NCBI RefSeq assembly: GCF_014203595.1
Contig: NZ_JACHJK010000022.1
Location: 32,647 to 96,646 of the forward strand
DNA from: Streptomyces echinatus
GTDB lineage: Bacteria; Actinomycetota; Actinomycetes; Streptomycetales; Streptomycetaceae
Reading direction: 5' to 3'
DNA length: 64,000 bases
Shown: positions 52,977 to 60,419 of the stretch, piece after piece
Layout of the letters: the number at the start of each line of letters is the position of its first letter
Position numbering within the stretch: position 1 is the stretch's first letter
Position numbers and translations under genes: made by a program
The notes under the pieces: model-generated
Told to the model about the DNA's origin: nothing
Databases searched by the model: none
Seen by the model: only the letters and a program-made list of their open reading frames with translations

Positions 52977-54506
52977 GTGTCGGAGCGCACGGTGTGGCGG
53001 TGGCTGGCCGCCGCTCAGAGCGATGAGAGAGCGGCCGCCGACCCCGGCGCACGCTCCCGGGTCGATGCAAGGTTCACCGTCACGCCCGAGGTCCGTGGAC
53101 TGTTGGCGCTGTGGAAGGGGAACGTGCGGGCGGTTCACCGCGAACTGGTCCTGCGTGCTGTCAGGCAGTCTCCGCCTGCAGACGCATCGTCGCTGACGAC
53201 GCTGCACCGGGCGATCCGTCGTGATCTGAGCCCGGGGGAGCGGGCCGGTCTTGCGGGTGGGGAGCGGGCGGCGCGTAAGCATGATGTGTTCCTGGCCCGG
53301 CCGCGCCCCTGGCGTAACCAGGTGTGGGAGACCGACCACATGCAGGCCCCGGTGCTGGTCGATGTCGACGGCCATGCTCGCAGGCCGTGGATCACCTGGT
53401 TCACCGACTGCGCGACGAACGCGATCACCGGCGTCGCGGTCACGCCGGTGCGTCCGTCGCGGGAGTCGGTGCTGGCCGCCCTGCGCTCCGCGGTCCTGCG
53501 CGATGAGCCTTACGGCCCGTTCGGCGGTTTGCCGGAGAGGGTGCGGGTGGATCGCGGCAAGGACTTCTTGTCCCGGACGGTGACCGCCGCTTTCGATCTC
53601 CTGGATGTGACGGTGGAGGACCTGCCCGCCTATACCCCGCACCTCAAGGGCACGGTGGAGGGGCTGAACCGGGCGGTGGAGGGCATGTTCCTGGCCGCGT
53701 TGCCCGGCTACGCCCGTCAGCCGCGCCCCGGCAGACGCCCTTCCCGGCCGAAGGACGAGGTGCTGCTCGGCTTTGAGGACTTCACCGCCCGGCTGCTGGA
53801 CTGGACACAGTGGTGGAACACCGAGCACCGTCCCGAACCGCTGCGTGGAAAGACTCCGCTTCAGGCGTGGCAGGAGGACCCCACTCCACTGCGGGACGTG
53901 CCGGCCGCGGATCTGTGGACGTTCACCCTGGAGGACGCCGGTATCCGCACGCTGACCACCCGCGGCGTCCGCTTCCGCAGACGCGACTACGTGGGCGCGT
54001 GGATGACCGGACAGGCCGGGATCCGGGTCCGTATCCGTTTCATGCCCCACCACGACCACCGCATCGAGGTCTACCACGCGGCCACCGGCCGTTACCTGGG
54101 GCCGGCGGATCTGGCCGATCAGGCCACCGAGGAACAGGTCAGCGCGGTACGGCGGGCACGGGCCGCCCGCAGCCGCCGTCTGAAGAAGGACCTCAAAGCT
54201 TCCCAGCGACAGCGCTACGCCGCTGCCACCCGGGCCGAGCCTCCTCGGCAGCTCGGCGCGCTGACCGGTGCACAGGCCGACGCCGAACTCGCCCAGAGTG
54301 CCGACGCTGGCCTGTCGCAGCTCGCGCTGCCCGACGTCGTCCCGCCCGCCGCACCCCCGGCCGACTGGCGCACCCCAGCTTCCCTGGCTGCGCTGACCAC
54401 GCCGGCCCGGTCTGCCCCGTGCCCGTCCGGCCGCGACTCCACCGCTACGGCCCCGGACGGACGGGCCGCACGTCCCACCACAAAAGAAGACGGAGACCCC
54501 TCGTGA
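52977..54506 (+). CDS. tniA: TniA/Mu-type DDE transposase
   Basis: 509 aa from GTG 52977. The DDE triad is Asp120 (WETDHMQAPVLVD), Asp192 (RVRVDRGKDF) and Glu228 (GTVEGLNRAVEG) with the canonical 35-residue second gap. A Mu-type C-terminal beta barrel follows. The first HTH helices are encoded just upstream in another frame (52825-52975: RGPAVRRLLALRAAKKLTAG, then HVRLAADALG), so a single base change near 52975 separates them. The protein may be expressed short or the gene may be recently inactivated. The stop overlaps the TniB start. Confidence 0.85.
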   Translation: MSERTVWRWLAAAQSDERAAADPGARSRVDARFTVTPEVRGLLALWKGNVRAVHRELVLRAVRQSPPADASSLTTLHRAIRRDLSPGERAGLAGGERAARKHDVFLARPRPWRNQVWETDHMQAPVLVDVDGHARRPWITWFTDCATNAITGVAVTPVRPSRESVLAALRSAVLRDEPYGPFGGLPERVRVDRGKDFLSRTVTAAFDLLDVTVEDLPAYTPHLKGTVEGLNRAVEGMFLAALPGYARQPRPGRRPSRPKDEVLLGFEDFTARLLDWTQWWNTEHRPEPLRGKTPLQAWQEDPTPLRDVPAADLWTFTLEDAGIRTLTTRGVRFRRRDYVGAWMTGQAGIRVRIRFMPHHDHRIEVYHAATGRYLGPADLADQATEEQVSAVRRARAARSRRLKKDLKASQRQRYAAATRAEPPRQLGALTGAQADAELAQSADAGLSQLALPDVVPPAAPPADWRTPASLAALTTPARSAPCPSGRDSTATAPDGRAARPTTKEDGDPS

Positions 54507-55244
54507 CTGCGGCCACCTACCAGTACGTCGACCTGCCCGACGCGTCCGTGGTCACCACCCGGGCTCTGCTCACTGCCCGGGACAACATCGCCGACACGGT
54601 CGCTGCCCGCGCGATGATGTGCATCCACGGCGGCGCCGGCTTCGGCAAGACCCTCGCCGTCAACACCTGCCTGCGCGAACTCGAACCCGGCGAGGATGTT
54701 CGAAAGATCACCTTCCGGGCCCGTCCCACCGCCCGAGCGGTGCGCTACGAACTGTTCACCGCCCTCGACCTGGCCGGTGAACCACCGCGCCACCCGAGCG
54801 AGTTCGACCGCCTGCTGAAGATGGCTCTGGCCGAACGCCCCCGCACCTTCCTCGTCGACGAGGCCCAGTGGCTCAACGGTGAGGCGTTCGAGTACTTCCG
54901 CTACCTGGGGGACGAACCCTCAACCCAGCTCGCGATCATCTTCGTCGGCGGGGAAGGCTGCCACACCGTGCTGCGCCGCGAACCGATGCTCTCCTCCCGG
55001 ATCTTCATCTGGCAGCACTTCACCCGCCTCACCCCCGGCGAGGTCCTCGAAGCCATCCCGCTGTTCCACCCCATCTGGGCCGACACCGACCCCGACGACA
55101 TCACCTTCGCCGACAGCCACGCCGCACACGGCAACTTCCGCGCCTGGGCCCAGCTGACCGCCCACACCCGCACCGCCCTGGCGCACCGGCCGCCCCCGCG
55201 TCGACCAGGAGCTGCTGCGCTGGGCCTTCAGCCGCCTCGCCTGA
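54503..55244 (+). CDS. tniB: TniB-like AAA+ ATPase, frameshifted near its end
   Basis: About 247 aa from GTG 54503, coupled to tniA. Walker A is GGAGFGKT (residues 43-50), Walker B TFLVDEAQWL, sensor 1 region LAIIFVGGEG, and the C-terminal part is ADSHAAHGNFRAWAQLTAHT. These ATPases select the target and activate the transposase. At about 55183 the frame shifts. The natural ending (RVDQELLRWAFSRLA) is encoded in the +1 frame up to a TGA at 55242. Unshifted, translation would run into the next gene. Confidence 0.8.
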
Positions 55245-55256
55245 CCCCCACCGTCC

Positions 55257-56369
55257 ATGCCTCCTGCCCGGCCGCTGCCGTCCGTCACCGTGGTTCTCGA
55301 CCGCCACGACGACGTGCTGCACACCCACACCGCTCTGGCCGCCCACCATCCGCCGTCCGGCCGGATCACCCTGCACCCTGGCCCGGGCACCACCAGCGAA
55401 ACCGGCCTCGCCCACGACCTTCTCGCAGCCCTAGGCAAACCACCCCTGCTCCCGGGCCGCTTTCCCGGCGGCCGCCAGCCCGCATGGGAAGCCGCCACGG
55501 CCTGGATGACCGCCCTGCCCGTCACCCGACTGACCGTCCTGCGCGCTCATCGCCTCACCGCCCGCCGCACGACGCGCCTCCTGCAGCTACACGTCCGCAC
55601 CGGCATCCACCTGACCCTGGTCTGCCACCGCCCTCACCTTCCCGCCGCCCTGCACCAAGCCCTGCGGACGGCCGACTACTCCCTCACCGCCGACATCGAG
55701 GCCGCCCGCCGCCACTACTACGGCACCCCTGTCGCCGAACCCCCGCCCCCAGACGAACCCGCCGCGCCGGCCAGCCGGTGGCTCACCCTGCCCACACTGG
55801 ACCGCCTCGTCTCCTACGACAGCCCCAGACCCTGTGCCGACCCGTGCACGCCGCCCCCGATCATCTGGCGGCACCGCATACCGCCTGCGCCTCTCACCGC
55901 GCCCACCGCCCAGCGGGTCGCTCACCGGCTTCACGCGGCGACCGCTCACCCTCGTCTGGCCGCGGCCGTCGCCGCCGCGCTGTTCACTGGCGCCTCCCTC
56001 CAGCAACTTGCCACCGCCCGCCCCCACGACTACGACACTGCTGCGGCCACGCTCGCCCTGCATGACCGCGCCCGCTACACCGATGGCTGCGCCGCCTACC
56101 CCGTACCGCCCTGGGCAGGCGTCTTCTTGCGGGCCGCGGCCTGCTTCACCCGGCTCCTCTCCGGCGGGGACCAAGAGCTGCTCGCCGCGCCAGGTGACCG
56201 CGGACACTTGCTGCGAGTGGCGGAGACGGCCAGGCTGCGCCCGCCCCAGCCGCCCACAGCCCGCCGCAAAGGCCCGGTCGGGCGTGCGGAGTGGGACTGG
56301 CGCGAGCGGCAGGAAGCCGAGAGGTACGAAGCGATTCCGGCCGACCGAGCCAGGCGGTCGCGACGCTGA
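55257..56369 (+). CDS. Third gene of the TniA/TniB element, unknown function
   Basis: 370 aa from ATG 55257, twelve bases after the natural tniB stop, so part of the same operon. The N-terminal half resembles a degenerate TniB without a P-loop (LAHDLLAALGKPPLLPGR, VTRLTVLRAHRLTARRTT, HLTLVCHRPHLPAALHQA). The C-terminal half has a helical stretch (PRLAAAVAAALFTGASLQQL) that loosely recalls the core of tyrosine recombinases, but I cannot place the catalytic residues. It does not look like TniQ or a TnsD-type zinc protein. It may replace the targeting subunit. Confidence 0.7.
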   Translation: MPPARPLPSVTVVLDRHDDVLHTHTALAAHHPPSGRITLHPGPGTTSETGLAHDLLAALGKPPLLPGRFPGGRQPAWEAATAWMTALPVTRLTVLRAHRLTARRTTRLLQLHVRTGIHLTLVCHRPHLPAALHQALRTADYSLTADIEAARRHYYGTPVAEPPPPDEPAAPASRWLTLPTLDRLVSYDSPRPCADPCTPPPIIWRHRIPPAPLTAPTAQRVAHRLHAATAHPRLAAAVAAALFTGASLQQLATARPHDYDTAAATLALHDRARYTDGCAAYPVPPWAGVFLRAAACFTRLLSGGDQELLAAPGDRGHLLRVAETARLRPPQPPTARRKGPVGRAEWDWRERQEAERYEAIPADRARRSRR

Positions 56370-56401
56370 CCACCCTGCCGTGCTCGCTCGATGGGCCAGG
56401 C

Positions 56402-56959
56402 TCAGCCGATCGAGAAGTCGACGAACTCGACGTCCCTGAAAGTCACGTGCAGGCCGTGGGCCCGGCGGCCCCACTCGCGAAAGTAGGCGTGTCCCAGCGC
56501 GCGGGCGAGTATCGCCGTCTGCTGCTGCTCGCCCGCGCCGGCATCCCGAGCGGCGAACAGCTCCCGGGCTACCTCTCCCGGCAGGTCCTGGGTGATCCAC
56601 CGCACCCGCGGATCATCCGAGGACCCCGCAGGAGCCGCGAACCCAAGTCGCGCACGGGTATGGAAGATGAAGCCCTCCGCCTCTGCCTGGGCACGCCGAC
56701 GAGCCCGTACCCGGGGCTGCCACCGAGCCAGAACCGCTTCGTCGATCGCCCGGACCTGCAGCGGATCCGGCGGACGACGTGCCTCCGCTCTCTTCGACAC
56801 CCACCGCTGCACAGTGCGCTGCGAGACCCCCAGCATCGTGGCCACCTTCCGGGTGGAACCCCGGTTCCTCGCCAGGAGGAACCGCAGGCGGGCTTCGGTG
56901 CTTGAGGGGATGGGCCGGGTGTGTAACGCGCGCTCCAGGCCCTGCTGAATCTGTCCCAT
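56402..56959 (-). CDS. tpg: Terminal protein of linear replicons (Tpg family)
   Basis: 185 aa from ATG 56959, the standard length for Tpg, which caps the 5' ends of Streptomyces linear chromosomes and plasmids and primes end patching. The N-terminal helix and HTH (HTRPIPSSTEARLRFLLARN, then GSTRKVATMLGVSQRTVQRW) and the conserved middle and end (GSSDDPRVRWITQDLPGEVA, YFREWGRRAHGL, FRDVEFVDFSIG) are all present. The telomere-associated partner gene tap, normally next to tpg, is absent. It converges with the third gene of the transposon 33 bases away. Confidence 0.92.
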   Translation of the reverse strand: MGQIQQGLERALHTRPIPSSTEARLRFLLARNRGSTRKVATMLGVSQRTVQRWVSKRAEARRPPDPLQVRAIDEAVLARWQPRVRARRRAQAEAEGFIFHTRARLGFAAPAGSSDDPRVRWITQDLPGEVARELFAARDAGAGEQQQTAILARALGHAYFREWGRRAHGLHVTFRDVEFVDFSIG

Positions 56960-57039
56960 ATCAGCCTCTCCAAGTGGCCAGCCGACAGGGCCCCCCGCAG
57001 TCAGTAGCGTCAGTTCTCCCACGCCGGCCGGCCGTGCCG

Positions 57040-57610
57040 GCCAGTTCCGGCATTTTCGCGACAGCACGGGCTGGGGCAGGCTACGAGGCCCCGGGGGAGC
57101 ACGAACTACAGCAGTGCGGACAGGGACGGACATCGCTGAACGGGCCGGAGAGAGGCACTCGCCGAACCACCGACGCCTGCTGAGCCGCGCCGGACGCCGG
57201 CCACCGCGCGGCCCGGCTTTCGGTCGTCCCCTGCCTTTCCCTCGATGCCCGACTCACTCCCGGGGCCGCCGAGGGTGGCGGTGCGGGCGGCGTAGTGAAG
57301 GCGGCCCGCCTCGTGGTAACTGCTGAGCGGCCGTGGGGCCGGTGGCAATGCCGACGATCGCCTTGTTTGTCTCGCGGTCCTGTACTTCTGCCACCCTCAC
57401 CGACGGCGTGTAGGGGGCGCCCAGCATGTTGAAGACTACTTCCGACCGGCGTACCACGTCAGCCACTTGCGCCGCTGACCGTGGCGGAAGGGAAGCACCT
57501 GCTGCCGCGCGGTGGCGGGCGCATCATGTGGTCGCTCCGCGTCGCTGCGGTCCGCACGGAGCTGAGGGGCGCGTCGTCGGGGACTCGTCCCTGACCCCGA
57601 GTGCTGCCGG
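57040..57610. other. Stretch with at most one doubtful small gene
   Basis: A minus-strand frame from a GTG at 57466 reads ADVVRRSEVVFNMLGAPYTP and VRVAEVQDRETNKAIVGIAT, which looks coding but belongs to no family I know and fades into Arg/Pro-rich codons. Nothing else is recognisable. Confidence 0.35.
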
Positions 57611-57617
57611 AACGGCC

Positions 57618-57651
57618 GCGGCGGCTACCTCTGCCAAGAGGTAGCCGCCGC
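57618..57651. terminator. Strong 15-bp stem-loop
   Basis: Perfect 15-base arms (57618-57632 and 57637-57651) with a GCCA tetraloop, 65 bases past the stop of the minus-strand Sel1-like gene. This is the terminator of the sigma-factor operon. Confidence 0.85.
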
Positions 57652-57715
57652 ATCGCTGAAGTTCTCACCCACTCCCTCTCATGGAGAGAGTTCAGGGATC
57701 ACCAATAAGGTTCGC

Positions 57716-58336
57716 TCAAATACGCCTTCCACCGTCCGCGACTTGGTCTGGGTTGGAAAGGAACTGCTCGATCTCCCCGAATAGATCGTCCAGTTCAGCT
57801 TCCGCCATTTGCTCACGGCTGCAGAAACGCCGCAAGAGTCTTACCTGAGGGACAGTGAAGTGTTCGCGAAACAGCCTTCTAGATGTGGCCGCATCGTCTG
57901 GAACATCACTCACCCCCAACTCCTCTTCGAGGATCTCGACATAGTCTTTCGCGTCCTCGTCGCCGCTGGCAGCAGCCCTTCGCCACCAACCGTAAGCTGC
58001 TTTTAGATCGCCGAAAGCCTCGGCGATTTCGGCGACTCGTCGTTCTTCGGCGGGCTCTAGCTGGTTTTTCGTGTCTTTGTTGAGCAGCTTGAAAAGCTCG
58101 CACAGTCGATCCCGCTGACGCCGGTCGCGCAGCAGGTCGCGCACCCGAAGCGGGTTCTCAACCGTCACGAGGCAGGCCCCGGCCGGGGGCCGGCCCGAAG
58201 GCCGGCCCCCCTGGTTGAGGGTGAGGCGAGAGACCTCACCCAACCGGTTTTCCTCGCGCAATGCCTGGTCAAAGAGCTCCAGCAGGACCAGGCGGCCGAA
58301 CGCTTCGCGCTCCTCATCGAACATCCAACTGCTCAT
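57716..58336 (-). CDS. Sel1/TPR-like partner of the ECF sigma factor
   Basis: 206 aa. The ATG at 58336 overlaps the sigma-factor stop (ATGA) and has GAGGAGGTG upstream, so the two are cotranslated. The middle contains one Sel1-like repeat (AFGDLKAAYGWWRRAAASGD, then EDAKDYVEILEEELG). The rest is helical and highly charged with no membrane segment or zinc motif. By position it could be an anti-sigma factor or a signal-sensing partner. That is inference, since it matches no known anti-sigma family. Confidence 0.75.
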   Translation of the reverse strand: MSSWMFDEEREAFGRLVLLELFDQALREENRLGEVSRLTLNQGGRPSGRPPAGACLVTVENPLRVRDLLRDRRQRDRLCELFKLLNKDTKNQLEPAEERRVAEIAEAFGDLKAAYGWWRRAAASGDEDAKDYVEILEEELGVSDVPDDAATSRRLFREHFTVPQVRLLRRFCSREQMAEAELDDLFGEIEQFLSNPDQVADGGRRI

Positions 58337-58881
58337 GCTGACACCTCCTCGGATGACGCAACCATTGCCTTCTCCAACCGCCGACGGGCCGCCCCGAGAT
58401 ACCTCCGGACGGTATCCACTTCGACGTCCATCTCCTTCGCCACTTCCTCCAGCGGAAGTTCCCTCACAATAGCGAGGTCGACAACCTTCCGTTGAGCCCT
58501 GGGCAACTCGGTGATGAACTTGTAAATCTCGGCTCGGAGTTCAGCAACGAGCACTGACTCCGGGATTCCGATCGATGAAGTCCCCTCGGGGAGAACCTCC
58601 GGAGGAACCGGGATAATGGGGATCTTCTTGTTATTCCTGAATTCGTCAACGATTACGTGTGACAGAACCTTCCGACTGTACTGCACTAGTCGACTGTCAC
58701 TGATGAGACCCAGGTCCGGAAATCTTTTGAATACTTTTTCCATGGTGATCTGGACCGCATCTTCAGCGAAGTTCCGGTCAGATGCTTTCGCCATGGCTGC
58801 CGACATGAGAGGACGTCTCAGAGTCGTGAACCTGTCGTTCGGATCACTATTAAAAGTGGGCGAGTACGCTTCGTCGGTCAC
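58333..58881 (-). CDS. ECF-like sigma-70 factor
   Basis: 182 aa from GTG 58881 (GGAGG five bases upstream). Region 2 is AEDAVQITMEKVFKRFPDLG, then LVQYSRKVLSHVIVDEFRNN. Region 4 is ITELPRAQRKVVDLAIVREL with the HTH PLEEVAKEMDVEVDTVRRYL. There is no C-terminal extension. The sequence is less G+C-rich than its neighbours. A 14-base palindrome stands about 50 bases upstream of the start. It directs a small regulon, likely including this operon. Confidence 0.88.
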   Translation of the reverse strand: MTDEAYSPTFNSDPNDRFTTLRRPLMSAAMAKASDRNFAEDAVQITMEKVFKRFPDLGLISDSRLVQYSRKVLSHVIVDEFRNNKKIPIIPVPPEVLPEGTSSIGIPESVLVAELRAEIYKFITELPRAQRKVVDLAIVRELPLEEVAKEMDVEVDTVRRYLGAARRRLEKAMVASSEEVSA

Positions 58882-58927
58882 GGTGACCTCCGACCACACA
58901 TCGCCCACGGCGGCGTACCGTGGCAGG

Positions 58928-58941
58928 CGGTGTATACACCG
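58928..58941. promoter_or_regulatory. Palindrome upstream of the sigma-factor operon
   Basis: CGGTGTATACACCG is a perfect 14-base palindrome about 47 bases before the sigma GTG. It could be a repressor site or part of the promoter; the central TATACA is -10-like. Confidence 0.45.
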
Positions 58942-59120
58942 GCTTCCCACGGGATCCCAGGCCAAGCCATCAGGCTCGGCTCCCTTCTGTGAGGTGTCTT
59001 CAGCGGTGAAGGCAGCGCCTTCACCCACCTACACGCTGGAAGGGCCTGAATCCGGATGCCCGCGGACGGACTTTTTCCAAGTTTCTTGAAACCGCAGGTC
59101 AGTCCACCCGCCGGTCAGAC

Positions 59121-59171
59121 GCATCTGTGGGACGGACGCCGTCACTGTGACGGCGTCCGTCCCACAGATGC
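59121..59171. terminator. Perfect 24-bp stem-loop
   Basis: Arms 59121-59144 and 59148-59171 are perfect complements around a three-base loop. It stands downstream of the 49-aa membrane protein gene (minus strand) and upstream of the sigma operon, so it insulates one from the other. It is exceptionally long for a terminator. Confidence 0.7.
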
Positions 59172-59270
59172 CCGCATAAGCGGCCTCCAGCGCGGTCGCC
59201 TCCGGCGTCAGGTCCAGAAGGAACTGCACGCCGCACGCCGCCGCGCTGGAGGCCCAACGCTTGGCGGGCA

Positions 59271-59420
59271 CTACAACTTCAAGAACGCCAGGAGCGCCAC
59301 GAAGGCGGCCACGCCGAGGGTGATGGCCGGGATGAGGGCCGGACTGGAGATCGCGAGGTAAGCGGCGAAGGCCGCACCCATCACCGCGATCGCGATGGGC
59401 GTGCGCTCGTTGCTGGGCAC
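59271..59420 (-). CDS. Small membrane protein, 49 aa
   Basis: GTG 59420 is preceded by GGAGG with a seven-base spacer; the frame ends TAG at 59271. The product starts PSNERTPIAIAVMGAAFAAY and is two hydrophobic helices with a short turn. It resembles the small spread (Spd)-type membrane proteins of conjugative Streptomyces elements, but the match is only in size and hydrophobicity. Confidence 0.6.
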   Translation of the reverse strand: MPSNERTPIAIAVMGAAFAAYLAISSPALIPAITLGVAAFVALLAFLKL

Positions 59421-59703
59421 TGGACTGCCTCCAAGGCATCGTGGGCGAACATGCGTTGGAGGGCCCGGAACTGTTGCCCTCCCCCCACTTACACGGCGCA
59501 GGACCCCGGAGCCGGATGCCGGAATGCTAACCAGATCACAAGCGCGACTGGGTACTTCGCCAGCATCACCGACGCCGCATTCGGCGCCGACAGCACCTGC
59601 ACTTCAGTTGCCTTGCTCAGCTTCGACCGGAGCACGACAGCGCTCTGTGGTGGTGAGGGTTTGCCACCACCTGCACCACCGGCTGCGCGGCGCCGACCAC
59701 TCA

Positions 59704-59747
59704 GGCGTAGGGCCGGGAGCATGACGCTCCGCTCCCGGCCCTACGCC
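59704..59747. terminator. 17-bp stem-loop
   Basis: Perfect 17-base arms (59704-59720 and 59731-59747) with a 10-base loop, downstream of the helicase-associated remnant. Confidence 0.75.
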
Positions 59748-59789
59748 CGCCGACAGCGGCATGCCCATTCGATGCCCAGTTCCCGTCGC

Positions 59790-60175
59790 GCCTGCAGCCG
59801 CTCCGCGCTGAGGCTTCACGACCACCGGCTCCTCCTGGCCGTCGACCGTGATCTCTTCGGCGTGTCCGCGCGGCACCGGCCGGCCCGCACCCTCTCGCTC
59901 CGTGAGGCCGCCAGGCCCCGCTGGAAGGCCTGCTGCGCTTTGCTCGACGGGCGCCCGCTTCTCTTTGCCGCGTGAGCCATCGTCCGATGTCGTCGCCCTC
60001 GAACACCACCCCGGGGTCGATGGTCGGCAGGACGCAGTCGGCGTCGACGAGGTCGGAGAGGACGCGGTAGTGCCGCTGCCAGTCGAGCGGCCAGGGGCAG
60101 TTCCAGTCCGGGTCGATCCCCCGCCAGCTGTGCCGCGCGCTCTGCGGCCCGCAGGCTCCAGTCCCTCATCGGTCT
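59790..60175 (-). pseudogene. Helicase-associated domain remnant
   Basis: Frames on the minus strand give VVFEGDDIGRWLTRQREA, SSKAQQAFQRGLAASRSE and EREGAGRPVPRGHAEEITVD. These are pieces of the helicase-associated repeats found at the end of large Streptomyces helicases like the one just upstream. Several frameshifts separate them. It may be the tail of a second such helicase, the rest having been deleted. Confidence 0.65.
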
Positions 60176-60419
60176 GTCCCATCGGCGAACGTCAGCTGCG
60201 CCCGGAAGTCCGCTGCATCCTGCTCGCTCGGATGGAAGACCTTGCCCAGCGCTGGCTACCAAAGCCTGGCTGTGATCTGCCGGTGTCGGGAGAGCCGCTG
60301 GGGAGAAGCCGCACTGTATTGCTTCTGCCGGTCGTGACGGCCCTTTGTACACAATCCGCCCGCTAAATGTGCGCTTCATGGCACAGCCGCTGCGCCTGGG
60401 CGGTCGCGCTTGGTGGCGG

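Noticed and set aside
55257..56369. Possible telomere-associated protein (Tap) partner for tpg
   Set aside because: Tap proteins are about twice as long with a helix-turn-helix start. This gene is on the opposite strand and coupled to tniB.
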